This document shows, piece by piece, positions 37,243-46,004 of a stretch of 64,000 nucleotides of DNA. The position numbers and the translations under genes are program-made. Numbering within the stretch: position 1 is the stretch's first letter; every line of letters begins with the position of its first letter. The notes below the pieces were generated by a model that made no database searches, had not been told where the DNA came from, and saw only the letters and a program-made list of their open reading frames with translations. Source of the DNA: an uncultured Lachnospiraceae bacterium. GTDB taxonomy: Bacteria > Bacillota > Clostridia > Lachnospirales > Lachnospiraceae. The DNA is taken from positions 20,653-84,652 of the forward strand of contig CAMWQW010000018.1 of the NCBI GenBank assembly GCA_947176505.1, given 5' to 3'.

Positions 37243-39012
37243 TTATAGTGAAATATGCGTTTTTCTAAGTTCTTCCAGTGCCTTTTTGCCGGATATTACT
37301 TGGTTTAAAGCTCCCATATCAGAACCTGTTCTCTCCGAATAATAGTCAAAACTATTCTGTTTCACGGCACAGAGAATATCATGGAAAGCCTTTTCCCGCT
37401 CTTTATCTGTGGCAAGCTCATTAAGCTTTGTATTAAAAATCTCAGCCACAGCACGCTGCTCCTGCTCCTCCTCAAATGCACTGATAATTGCCGCCGGATT
37501 ATATCGCCCCTGCTCTAAATCTGCAAACAGCTTGTCCGCCACCTGCTGATAAAGAGGTTCCGTAAAGTCTTTGGCAGTTATATATGCTTTAATTTTCGGA
37601 TAAACATCCGGTTCTTCCGTAATCCACGTGAGCAGCAGTCTCTGGGACTTCTTCATATTCTCTTCCGGCGTGCTCTTCCTTGCAACAGTGCTCTTCGGAC
37701 GTTCCACCGGCTGCACCAGCCCTGTTCGCGCCGCATAGGAAGCCACCAGCCTGCGTAGATTGTCGAATCCGATATGATACTTTTGCGCGACGGATTCTAT
37801 ATAATTCTCCCGCTCCACCTCTTCCTCGAAGCTGCATAATTTCTTAGCAATCTCTCTGTGAAAAGCCGTTTTGGATTCGGGATCATCCATACTGTAATTC
37901 CGTTCCAATACGCTCAGCTCAAAGAAAAAACTGTTCTGCGCCTGATCAACTCTTTCCTGAAAAGCATCGGAACCCATGTTCTTCATAAATTCGTCGGGGT
38001 CCTTGTAAGGTTTCATGTCGATAACCTTTCCCCTGATACCTGACTGCCTCAATATCCCGATGGCACGCAATGCCGCATTCACTCCGGCGCCGTCACTGTC
38101 ATAGGCAAGCAGTACTTCATCGGTATATCTTTTCAAAAGACCTGCCTGCCCCATAGTAAACGCGGTTCCAAGCGAAGCAACCGCCTGCGTAAATCCCGCC
38201 TGATGCATGGCAATCACATCCATATATCCTTCACATAATATAATATTACCTTTACGCGATGTTCTTGCAAAATTCAATCCGTACAAATTACGGCTCTTAT
38301 CAAAAATCATTGTCTCGGGAGAATTTAAGTACTTTGGCTTTGCATCTCCCATCACGCGCCCGCCGAATCCGATGACCCGGTGATTACTGTCCTGAATCGG
38401 AAACATAACTCTGTTCCAGAACTTATCATGCATTCCTCTCTTCTCATCAAAGCCAATTAACCCGGATTCATTAATCAATTCATCGGAATATCCCTTAGAG
38501 CGCAGATATGCTGTCAAATCTGAGCCTGCTCCATCGGCATATCCGAGTCCGAATTTCTTCATCGTCTCTTCCGATAGATGGCGCCCGGACAAATACTGAT
38601 ACCCCTTTTTTCCTTTTGGTGAACGGAGCATACAATAATAATACTTTGCCGCTTCCTTGTTGATTTCAAGCATCTTCGCTCGTTTGCTCTCACGCTGTCT
38701 TGTCTCTTCGGTATACTCCATCTCCGGAAGATTGACTCCTGCCCTGTCCGCCAGCATCTTAACAGCTTCCTGAAAGGTTGCGTTCTCATATTCCATAACA
38801 AATGTTATTACATTGCCTCCCGCACCGCACCCGAAGCAATAATACATCTGTTTCGTAGGAGAAACCGAGAAGGAAGGTGATTTCTCATTATGGAATGGGC
38901 ACAGCCCAAAATAACTGCTCCCCTTCTTCTGCATACGGACATATCCCGAAATTACGCTCACTATATCATTTTTCATTCTGATTTCTTCAATCAGTTCTTC
39001 CGGATAATACAT
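37243..39012 (-). CDS. dnaG: DNA primase
   Basis: DnaG makes RNA primers at the replication fork. The zinc-binding CHC2 motif is visible as CPFHNEKSPSF followed by YCFGCGAGG near residues 35-60. The TOPRIM domain has EGYMDVIAMHQ and LLAYDSDGAG. The C-terminal region (about 430-590) should bind DnaB. I chose ATG at 39012 because AAGGAG lies 4 bases upstream; an in-frame start at 39039 overlaps dgt by 8 bases. The length after trimming (589) is normal. Confidence 0.97.
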   Translation of the reverse strand: MYYPEELIEEIRMKNDIVSVISGYVRMQKKGSSYFGLCPFHNEKSPSFSVSPTKQMYYCFGCGAGGNVITFVMEYENATFQEAVKMLADRAGVNLPEMEYTEETRQRESKRAKMLEINKEAAKYYYCMLRSPKGKKGYQYLSGRHLSEETMKKFGLGYADGAGSDLTAYLRSKGYSDELINESGLIGFDEKRGMHDKFWNRVMFPIQDSNHRVIGFGGRVMGDAKPKYLNSPETMIFDKSRNLYGLNFARTSRKGNIILCEGYMDVIAMHQAGFTQAVASLGTAFTMGQAGLLKRYTDEVLLAYDSDGAGVNAALRAIGILRQSGIRGKVIDMKPYKDPDEFMKNMGSDAFQERVDQAQNSFFFELSVLERNYSMDDPESKTAFHREIAKKLCSFEEEVERENYIESVAQKYHIGFDNLRRLVASYAARTGLVQPVERPKSTVARKSTPEENMKKSQRLLLTWITEEPDVYPKIKAYITAKDFTEPLYQQVADKLFADLEQGRYNPAAIISAFEEEQEQRAVAEIFNTKLNELATDKEREKAFHDILCAVKQNSFDYYSERTGSDMGALNQVISGKKALEELRKTHISL

Positions 39013-39031
39013 TGTACTCCTTCTTGCTCTC

Positions 39032-40036
39032 TCATCCATGCCAAGTCTTCGGAATATATATCTCCTGATACTGCGCTATGGCAAATCGGTCCGTCATAGA
39101 CCCGATATAATCACATACAATCTTTTCAATCGGCTCTCCATTCAAATAAAGCCTGTTTAAAAATTCCGGCAGCTTCTCCGTATGGCTCATATAATACTCA
39201 TACAGTGTAATAATCAAGCTCTCCGCCTTATTCTCCTGACCCTTGGCAACAGGATTCTTATATACATTACGGAACATAAATTCCCTAATCTGCTGCATCG
39301 CCTTCTCCGCCTCCGGCGACATGCAGATATCATTCCTGCCTCTGCTGTTGGTTACAATATTATGGATGAAGAAATCCAGTCTCTGTCCGCATGTATATCC
39401 GATCACGGAACTGATTTCTTCCGGCACATCGCTTTCCTTCAAGATACCGCCGCGGACGGCATCGTCCATATCATGGTGAATATACGCTATTTTGTCTGCA
39501 AACCGGACTATCTTTCCTTCCAAAGTCGCAGGCATACCGGAAGTCTGATGATTCAGAATGCCGTCACGCACTTCCATAGTCAGATTGATTCCCTGTCCGT
39601 CTTTCTCCAATAAATCTACCGTCCGCACACTTTGTTCGTTGTGCTTAAACCCATATGTACATACCCGGTTGAGCGCGCGTTCACCGGCATGTCCGAAAGG
39701 CGTATGTCCCAAATCATGTCCAAGCGCAATCGCCTCCACCAAATCTTCATTGAGCTGAAGCGCCTTGGCGATTGTCCTTGCCGTCTGACTGACTTCCAAC
39801 GTGTGGGTCAGGCGGGTTCTGTAGTGATCCCCCTCCGGCGTCAGAAAGACTTGTGTCTTATCCTTCAAGCGCCTGAAAGACTTACTATGTATAATCCTGT
39901 CTCTATCCCGCTGGAATACTGGTCTGATATCACACTGCTCCTCCGGTCTGAGCCTTCCCTTGGAATTCATGCTGAGCATGGCGTAAGGGCTTAAGTACTC
40001 TTTCTCCCATCGCTCCAAACTTTCCCGTATATTCAT
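39032..40036 (-). CDS. dgt: Deoxyguanosinetriphosphate triphosphohydrolase-like protein
   Basis: This is an HD-domain dNTP triphosphohydrolase that releases triphosphate from dNTPs. HD motif residues are in RRLKDKTQV, RTRLTHTLEV and GHDLGHTPFGHAGE. The start at 40036 has AAAGG 7 bases upstream; a frame continuation to 40066 has no site. It is the first gene before dnaG and rpoD, a common clostridial order, and has a good promoter upstream. Confidence 0.93.
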   Translation of the reverse strand: MNIRESLERWEKEYLSPYAMLSMNSKGRLRPEEQCDIRPVFQRDRDRIIHSKSFRRLKDKTQVFLTPEGDHYRTRLTHTLEVSQTARTIAKALQLNEDLVEAIALGHDLGHTPFGHAGERALNRVCTYGFKHNEQSVRTVDLLEKDGQGINLTMEVRDGILNHQTSGMPATLEGKIVRFADKIAYIHHDMDDAVRGGILKESDVPEEISSVIGYTCGQRLDFFIHNIVTNSRGRNDICMSPEAEKAMQQIREFMFRNVYKNPVAKGQENKAESLIITLYEYYMSHTEKLPEFLNRLYLNGEPIEKIVCDYIGSMTDRFAIAQYQEIYIPKTWHG

Positions 40037-40070
40037 GGTACTGCCTTTCTTCCTAACGCAAAACAACCGT

Positions 40071-40099
40071 TCTATCTTATATTATTCTATGTCTGTCAA
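40071..40099 (-). promoter_or_regulatory. Promoter of the dgt-dnaG-rpoD operon
   Basis: TTGACA (40099-40094) is 17 bases from GATAGA (40076-40071) on the minus strand. The -10 is weak, but the -35 is consensus and transcription would begin near 40064, 28 bases before the dgt start. Confidence 0.55.
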
Positions 40100-40139
40100 C
40101 CAAATCCTTTTTATTGTCTTTCTTTTTTTCGAATTCTCC

Positions 40140-40180
40140 GATTTGTGGAGCAAATCTCACAATCGAGCCTGCTCGATTGT
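40140..40180. repeat. Two adjacent small palindromes after the hydrolase gene
   Basis: The first has arms GATTTG and CAAATC; the second has arms ACAATCGAG and CTCGATTGT with a 4-base loop. Minus-strand A/T-rich sequence follows. They may act as a transcript end for the gene ending at 40181 or as a repetitive palindromic element; no clear T-run follows the stems on the minus strand. Confidence 0.5.
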
Positions 40181-41098
40181 TTACCGGCAAATATCATAAA
40201 TAAATTCCGCATTTCTATCCATTGCCTCATACGCCGTCTTAAAAGGAGACATCTGAAAAACATGCCACATTCCCTCAAACGTGTCCAGCTTGACAGACAC
40301 ATTCGCCTTTAATAACTTATGGTAGAGCATCGTTGAATCATCAAGCAGAATCTCATTGGCGCCCACCTGAATATATGTGGGCGGAAAGCCTTCATACTCA
40401 CCAAAAAGCGGTGAAATATAAGGGTTCTCCAAATTCTGTCCGGCGGCATAATTTTGAATCATATCCTCCAGATATCCAGCATTTAACACCGGATCGATCT
40501 CCGCCTTTGTCTGATGCGATTTCCCGGAAGATGTGAGATCCGTCCACGGGGACATCAGTACCAGTCCTCGCGGCAGAAGTCTTCCCTCCTCCTTCAATTT
40601 CAAAGTCAAGGACAATGCCAGATTCCCGCCTGCCGAATCTCCTGCCAGTATGATATCTCTTGCCCCGTATCCGAGCAGCATCAAATAATTCCATACGCGC
40701 ATCGCGTCCTGCGTCGCCGCAGGATACGGGTTCTCCGGCGCCAGTCTATAATCGAAGCTGAGCACATCCATGGATGTTGACATCGCCAGTTTGCCCGTTA
40801 ATGTTCTGGCATACAGGCTGCTTCCGGTAGAATACCCTCCGCCATGACAATAAAGAATCACATATTTTTTCATATGCGCACGGTTTACATAATTCCATTC
40901 CGCATGTAAAACACACTCTTCAGAAGATTGCGCAGGAATATCCAAAACCTCTGTCAGCACATCCTTATTGGTTCCGAGCAATGCACCGAAATGGTCCTGT
41001 GACTGGCGGTGTTTCTCAATATCCGCATTTTCTACTACACCGTGCATTCTCTTAATTAAGTTCATCAAATTCGCATTTTTTCTATCTGCAATCGCCAT
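40181..41098 (-). CDS. Alpha/beta hydrolase, hormone-sensitive lipase family
   Basis: This is an esterase/lipase-like hydrolase. The oxyanion motif HGGGYSTGS is near residue 88, the nucleophile motif GDSAGGNLALS near 151, the acid in NEILLDD near 242 and the catalytic His in MWHVFQMSP near 270. I chose ATG at 41098 with AAAGGA 5 bases upstream; an in-frame start lies 18 bases further. It is divergent from the acyltransferase gene across a 70-base A/T-rich intergenic region. The ester or amide substrate is unknown. Confidence 0.85.
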   Translation of the reverse strand: MAIADRKNANLMNLIKRMHGVVENADIEKHRQSQDHFGALLGTNKDVLTEVLDIPAQSSEECVLHAEWNYVNRAHMKKYVILYCHGGGYSTGSSLYARTLTGKLAMSTSMDVLSFDYRLAPENPYPAATQDAMRVWNYLMLLGYGARDIILAGDSAGGNLALSLTLKLKEEGRLLPRGLVLMSPWTDLTSSGKSHQTKAEIDPVLNAGYLEDMIQNYAAGQNLENPYISPLFGEYEGFPPTYIQVGANEILLDDSTMLYHKLLKANVSVKLDTFEGMWHVFQMSPFKTAYEAMDRNAEFIYDICR

Positions 41099-41171
41099 AT
41101 ATTTTTCCTTTCGCAAAAAGATGTAAATACTATAACATAAAACACTATATTTATGATATTATATCTATGAT

Positions 41172-42512
41172 ATGAAAAAAACAAGACATCAAAATACGAT
41201 AAATCAAATAGCAAAGCCATCTGCAAAAAACAAAAGGGACGTCTGGTACAAACTGGATTTATCAGCCATCGTCTATCCGACCTTGCAGCGCCGTGACTTT
41301 TCATCTGTCTACAGATTGTCCGTCGTACTCAAGGAAACCGTTGACCCGGCACTGCTGCAGCAGGCGCTTGACATGACTCTTTCCCGTTTTCCCACATACA
41401 AAGTGGCAATTCGTAAGGGTTTGTTCTGGCGTTACTTAGAGCCTAACAACAGACCCGGTCCCTACGTGAAAAAGGATATCAAGAACCCTTGTATGCCTAT
41501 GCACTTTAAAGGTAACAACCGTTATCTTATCAGAATATACTACTACGGCTGCCGTATTGCCTTGGAAGCGCATCACTGTCTTGGTGACGGCACCGGCGGC
41601 ATGTGCCTGTTGCAGACTCTGACCGCCACCTATCTTGGACTTCTCGGTCACCCTGTAAAGCCTGATGGATTTGTCTTAGACATCAATCAGGAACCGGATC
41701 CCGAAGAATTAGAAGACGCCTATATGCGCTATGCCAATGCGCAGGTATGTCCGCCGCGCCCTGCTGAGAAAACTTACCGTGTGCGGGGCACCAAAGAACC
41801 TTTCTATACGCTAAATATCATAGACGGAATACTATCCGTACATGAAGTTATGACCGTAGCCAAGAAATATAATGCCAGTATCACGGAATATCTGAACGCA
41901 GTTCTGCTCTACGCTCTGCTGCAGAAGCAGACTAACGATTTCCACATCAGGCTGCGTCCGGTACGTATAGCCATGCCCGTGAATCTGCGCCGTTTCTTTC
42001 CATCCAAAACGCTGCGCAATTTCATCACCATGGTTTATCCTTTTATTGACCCGCGATTAGGCGAGTATACGTTTGAAGAAATTGTTGCACATGTACACAA
42101 TCACATGCGCTATTATATCAACGATAAATTCCTGCGGGGCGACATCACCACCAACGCTTCTACCCAGCGCAACCCATTCATTCGCGTTGTTCCTCTTTTT
42201 ATCAAGGACTTCGTTGTCCGCACATTTTATACTAAGGTACAGGATAAAAATTCTTCCGCAGGACTGACCAACATGGGCGCCTTACGCGTTCCGGAAGATA
42301 TGAAACCCTATATTGAACGCTTTGACATTTACATGGGGCAGCCATTCTCCTCCCGCACCAACTGCGCCATTATCAGTTTTGAGGACGTCCTGACCATCAA
42401 CTTTGCAAGCAGTATTATAGAAGCCGATGTGGAGCGTTACTTCTTCCGCAAACTCGTACAGGACGGCATCCATGTCAAAATCGAGAGCAATCGTGACTCA
42501 AATGACGATTAA
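41172..42512 (+). CDS. Acyltransferase of the condensation/WS-DGAT-like superfamily
   Basis: The active-site motif HHCLGDGTGGMCLL (HHxxxDG type) near residues 136-149 identifies a member of the chloramphenicol-acetyltransferase-like acyltransferase fold. Similar clostridial proteins are annotated as alcohol acetyltransferases. The FPSKTLRNFITMVYP segment and the C-terminal LTNMGALRVPEDMKP are also seen in this group. The 446-residue length is usual. No good ribosome site precedes the ATG at 41172, so initiation may be leaderless. It is followed by a DUF6320-like membrane protein. The acyl donor and acceptor are unknown. Confidence 0.75.
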   Translation: MKKTRHQNTINQIAKPSAKNKRDVWYKLDLSAIVYPTLQRRDFSSVYRLSVVLKETVDPALLQQALDMTLSRFPTYKVAIRKGLFWRYLEPNNRPGPYVKKDIKNPCMPMHFKGNNRYLIRIYYYGCRIALEAHHCLGDGTGGMCLLQTLTATYLGLLGHPVKPDGFVLDINQEPDPEELEDAYMRYANAQVCPPRPAEKTYRVRGTKEPFYTLNIIDGILSVHEVMTVAKKYNASITEYLNAVLLYALLQKQTNDFHIRLRPVRIAMPVNLRRFFPSKTLRNFITMVYPFIDPRLGEYTFEEIVAHVHNHMRYYINDKFLRGDITTNASTQRNPFIRVVPLFIKDFVVRTFYTKVQDKNSSAGLTNMGALRVPEDMKPYIERFDIYMGQPFSSRTNCAIISFEDVLTINFASSIIEADVERYFFRKLVQDGIHVKIESNRDSNDD

Positions 42513-42581
42513 GATAAGTTGCATTTTGGTTAACATAATGTATCTTTCATATTTACAGATTAAAGAAAGAAGGAATTTGAT

Positions 42582-43286
42582 ATGTCTTACTGTGTAAACT
42601 GCGGTGTGGAACTGGAATCTTCCTTACAGGAATGTCCGCTTTGCCATACACCTGTTATGAATCCTAATGAAATCAATCAATTACGACCTGTTTCTCCCTA
42701 TCCTACCGACAAGGGACAAGTGGAAGTTGTCAAACGAAAAGACTTGGGAATCTTAGTCAGCGTGGTGTTGACTGCTACCGGCGTAACATGCCTTTTACTG
42801 AATCTGCTTGTTTTCAATTCCTCACTCTGGTCACTCGTTGTCATCGGAAGCTGCCTGTGCCTATTCGTATTCAGTTTTCCGGCAATCTTTTACAGCAAGA
42901 CCCCCATCTATCTGTCACTACTTGCCGACGGCATATCCGTGGCGGTCTATCTGTTTCTGATTACCTTCTTAACTGACTCTAATACGTGGTTCTGGCAGAT
43001 GGGACTGCCGGTCATAACGATACTAACGATATTGGCAGAACTGTTTCCGTTACTGGCAAAATTCTTCCCGCTTAATATTCTGTCGTGTGCTCTATGCATT
43101 TTTGTAGAGATTCCAGCCTTCTGTGTTTCTTTGGAATTGCTGATTCGGCACATACTGGAACGCCCTTACCGAATTACATGGTCCGCTGTGGTTTTAACGG
43201 TATGCATTATCATTGATATTGCCCTAATAACGATTCTCGCAAAAAAACGCCTGCGCAATGAAGTGCGCAGACGCCTGCATTTTTAA
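42582..43286 (+). CDS. Zinc-ribbon membrane protein (DUF6320-like)
   Basis: An N-terminal zinc ribbon (CVNCGVELESS and CPLCHTP, residues 4-25) is followed by six predicted membrane helices (about residues 50-220) and a basic tail. AGAAGGA precedes the ATG. In this locus it follows the acyltransferase gene by 70 bases. The last codons overlap a strong hairpin that acts as terminator. I recognise the architecture only; the function is not known. Confidence 0.75.
   Translation: MSYCVNCGVELESSLQECPLCHTPVMNPNEINQLRPVSPYPTDKGQVEVVKRKDLGILVSVVLTATGVTCLLLNLLVFNSSLWSLVVIGSCLCLFVFSFPAIFYSKTPIYLSLLADGISVAVYLFLITFLTDSNTWFWQMGLPVITILTILAELFPLLAKFFPLNILSCALCIFVEIPAFCVSLELLIRHILERPYRITWSAVVLTVCIIIDIALITILAKKRLRNEVRRRLHF
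43241..43276. terminator. Bidirectional terminator overlapping the 3' end of the zinc-ribbon gene
   Basis: Arms GCGTCTGCGCA and TGCGCAGGCGT enclose CTTCAT on the minus strand with a run of seven T after it. On the plus strand the hairpin is followed by a T5 run. The hairpin encodes the last residues of the zinc-ribbon protein. Confidence 0.9.
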
Positions 43287-43289
43287 ATG

Positions 43290-43922
43290 CTAGGATAACT
43301 CACCATGTTTTTCTTCCGCTTCTTCAAGGGAACTGTAACCGTAAAACAACGTTTCATTGGCGATGGTCTGTTTCAGCAGGCTCTCGCCTTTATCATATGC
43401 TTCTTTCGTCTCCCTGTAAATCAGCTCCAGTGTATGCATGGAATATGTATTAAGCTCGCCCCTTAGATAACTTTCCATTGAAGAGCCTGCCATGATGCCG
43501 TCCTCCGCTGTGGTGAGTACCCTGCCTCTATTTCGTAGATTCGGGTAATCGCGCAGCATATCCGCATCCCATTCCAAATTAATCTTCACAATCTTCTCTA
43601 CAATATCAGTCTTGTCAGACACGTCAGGAAGGTGACCTTTAATTTCCTCATACTCCTCCGGATAAGTACTCTCCATCATAAAGCCGTACTTCTCAAACAC
43701 AAGATTTCTGCCCTCTTCTATCGCTTTCTTACAGTCATCCTGATAGCTGTGAAGCACCTCATCGGAATAGACCATCCACTGACTCATACGCATCTTAAAG
43801 AACGTATCCGGGTCATCCTGACAGGACGCTCTGCCGCCGGTATTATAGACTTGTTGAAATAACTCCCATTCCGTCTGGGCTATATCAAAAATAAGCTGTT
43901 CACGTGCGCTGATATCCGCCAT
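43290..43922 (-). CDS. DUF4125-like cytoplasmic protein
   Basis: This 210-residue hydrophilic protein is helical, with the conserved start [32 protein letters not shown] and [13 protein letters not shown]. It resembles the DUF4125 family of clostridia. I recognise the family but not a function. AAGAAGG precedes the ATG. It lies 16 bases after the GerMN lipoprotein gene, so the two are likely co-transcribed. Confidence 0.7.
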   Translation of the reverse strand: MADISAREQLIFDIAQTEWELFQQVYNTGGRASCQDDPDTFFKMRMSQWMVYSDEVLHSYQDDCKKAIEEGRNLVFEKYGFMMESTYPEEYEEIKGHLPDVSDKTDIVEKIVKINLEWDADMLRDYPNLRNRGRVLTTAEDGIMAGSSMESYLRGELNTYSMHTLELIYRETKEAYDKGESLLKQTIANETLFYGYSSLEEAEEKHGELS

Positions 43923-43937
43923 GGTATACCTTCTTTC

Positions 43938-44672
43938 TTATTCCTTCTCCTGAATCAGCGGAAGTTTTCTTTGCGTTTCATCCGTATCGAGAAACCCTGC
44001 CAGTTCCATCAAAGCCTTCGGTGTGCACCTTCCGATTGGCTCCACATACACCGCATTGGACACCAAGAGCGACTTTCCTTCTACCGTAAGATAAATCTCA
44101 TCCGCCTGATAATTCTCTAAAAATGTATTCGTGAGCGATGCAATAATAATGCACTCCGCTTCCTTGGACATCGTCCGAAGATACTCGCCTGCCGCCTTGG
44201 ACAAATCAAGATACAGCACCGTCGCATCGCCTTCCTGCCCTTCCTCGAACGAAAGGACTTTCGTGTCCAATGAGACAATATTATGTTTCGCCAGTTCGCT
44301 AATCAACTCATCCGCTGTTTTTTCCTGAAGAATAACCGTCTCTTCAATCAATTCCAGCGTACCGCCTTTACCGTAATAGATGATTACTGTCTCTCCCAGC
44401 GGTTCTTCCGCATCCTGCTGCACATCTATGAGTTCGCCGGACACTTCTTCCTTTTCCTCCTGCACGTTCTGCTGTTCCTTCAAATCCTGTTCGTTTTCTT
44501 CCTCATTGTCTAACAGCAAATACTCCAGTGAACTCACCAACAAATCCTCAGAAGACATCTCGGGCACTACAATCTCACCCGAAGAAATCGTCTCATTTGC
44601 CCTGCTGCCGCATGCCGCCAAGAAAATCACGGCTATGGCTGCCACAATAGCTGCCTTTTTTCCATTTTTCAT
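43938..44672 (-). CDS. GerMN domain lipoprotein
   Basis: A lipobox LAAC ends the signal sequence at residue about 21. A Glu/Gln-rich linker follows. The GerMN domain (about residues 105-225) is seen as IIYYGKGGTLELIEETV, LYLDLSKAAGEYLRT and the VEGKSL end. GerMN proteins occur in germination (GerM) and surface contexts. I chose ATG at 44672 because GGGGAGAG precedes it; an upstream frame lacks a site. Downstream of nagA and upstream of a DUF4125-like gene. Confidence 0.85.
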   Translation of the reverse strand: MKNGKKAAIVAAIAVIFLAACGSRANETISSGEIVVPEMSSEDLLVSSLEYLLLDNEEENEQDLKEQQNVQEEKEEVSGELIDVQQDAEEPLGETVIIYYGKGGTLELIEETVILQEKTADELISELAKHNIVSLDTKVLSFEEGQEGDATVLYLDLSKAAGEYLRTMSKEAECIIIASLTNTFLENYQADEIYLTVEGKSLLVSNAVYVEPIGRCTPKALMELAGFLDTDETQRKLPLIQEKE

Positions 44673-44837
44673 AATCTCTCCCCTTTGCGGAACATCAACG
44701 GTGCTCGTCCATACGGCACAATCCTGCTCCGACTGACTTAAATCGACTTTCCTGCCGCAAATAGCAGTATACAAACATCAGTTACATTTAAATCGGGTTT
44801 ATTCTATCATACTCAATGGAAAAAAGCAAAAGAACTT

Positions 44838-45980
44838 TTAAATTGTTTTTCCGCCTTTGATGACTTCCCGCAGGTTAAACTCTCTGTCAGCAACAAGGAT
44901 ATCCGCTTTCCTGCCTTCCACAAGGCAGCCGCACTCACTCTCTAATCCAACGGCTTTTGCAGGATTAAAGGTCGCCGCCCTGACGGCGTCTTCCTTGGGC
45001 ACGCCCATTCCGATTGCTGTCCGCATACAATCATACAAATTCGTCGCGCTGCCTGCAATGGTCCCGTCTGCAAGAAGCGCACGGTTTCCTTTCACTTGTA
45101 CAGGCTGCCCGCCCAGTGCATACTCTCCGTCTTCCATACCGGTCGCCATCATACTGTCACTGATGAGCACCACGCGCTCCGCTCCAAACAACTTAAAAGT
45201 ACTTTTTACAACACTCGGATGAATATGAATACCGTCACAAATCAATTCGACTTCTGTCCGTGTATCTTCTGCCGCCGCACCGATAACGCCCGGCTCCCTA
45301 TGTGTAAACGGAGGCATCGCGTTATAAAGGTGCGTCACATGCGCTGCCCCCGCCTCGATTGCCTCCCTTGCCGTCTCATAATCGGCACAGGTATGTGCGA
45401 TGGAAAAACGGAATTTTCCTTTTCCTTCTCTGATACAATCCATAGCACCCTCCGTCTCAGGTGCAATCACCACAATCTTGATAAGCCCCTGTGCCGCCTG
45501 TTGCAGTCTTTCTAACATTTCCCTATCCGGTTTATGGATATATGCAGAATTCTGCGCGCCCTTTTTCTCCATAGAAATAAAAGGACCCTCCAGATAGATA
45601 CCCCTCAGCACTTCCCGAAGCGGGATTCCTTCTTCCAGCATCTGCGTCTCTACCGCCGAAGCGCAGGCAGCACAAATATTCATGAGTGTATCTTCCGCAA
45701 GCGTCATCGTTGCCGGGGTAATCGTCGTAATTCCATGGGTCAATTCATAGGATGCAATCGTACGCATTGCTTCCGCCGTACCATCACAGAAATCAAAACC
45801 TGCGCAGCCATGAAAATGAGTATCCACAAGTCCCGGCAGAATATAACGCCCTGTTTCCTCTTCTGTCAGTTCTTCCTGCCCGAAAAGTTCAATCTGTCCG
45901 ATTCTGTCTTCCGCAATCGTAATCTTCCCCGGCTCAAAACACATTTTGTCCGTGTAAATCATTCCCTTGATTGTCCGCAT
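44838..45980 (-). CDS. nagA: N-acetylglucosamine-6-phosphate deacetylase
   Basis: NagA hydrolyses GlcNAc-6-P to glucosamine-6-P and acetate (EC 3.5.1.25). The metal and substrate motifs are HFHGCAGFDF, YLEGPFIS, the AHVTHLYNAMPPFTHREPG segment and the catalytic-Asp region ISDSMMATG. The 380-residue length is normal. AAAGGAG precedes the ATG. It follows nagB by 24 bases and closes the chitobiose operon, feeding GlcNAc-6-P onward. Confidence 0.96.
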   Translation of the reverse strand: MRTIKGMIYTDKMCFEPGKITIAEDRIGQIELFGQEELTEEETGRYILPGLVDTHFHGCAGFDFCDGTAEAMRTIASYELTHGITTITPATMTLAEDTLMNICAACASAVETQMLEEGIPLREVLRGIYLEGPFISMEKKGAQNSAYIHKPDREMLERLQQAAQGLIKIVVIAPETEGAMDCIREGKGKFRFSIAHTCADYETAREAIEAGAAHVTHLYNAMPPFTHREPGVIGAAAEDTRTEVELICDGIHIHPSVVKSTFKLFGAERVVLISDSMMATGMEDGEYALGGQPVQVKGNRALLADGTIAGSATNLYDCMRTAIGMGVPKEDAVRAATFNPAKAVGLESECGCLVEGRKADILVADREFNLREVIKGGKTI

Positions 45981-46004
45981 AAAATTACTCCTTTCCCTAT
46001 TTAT

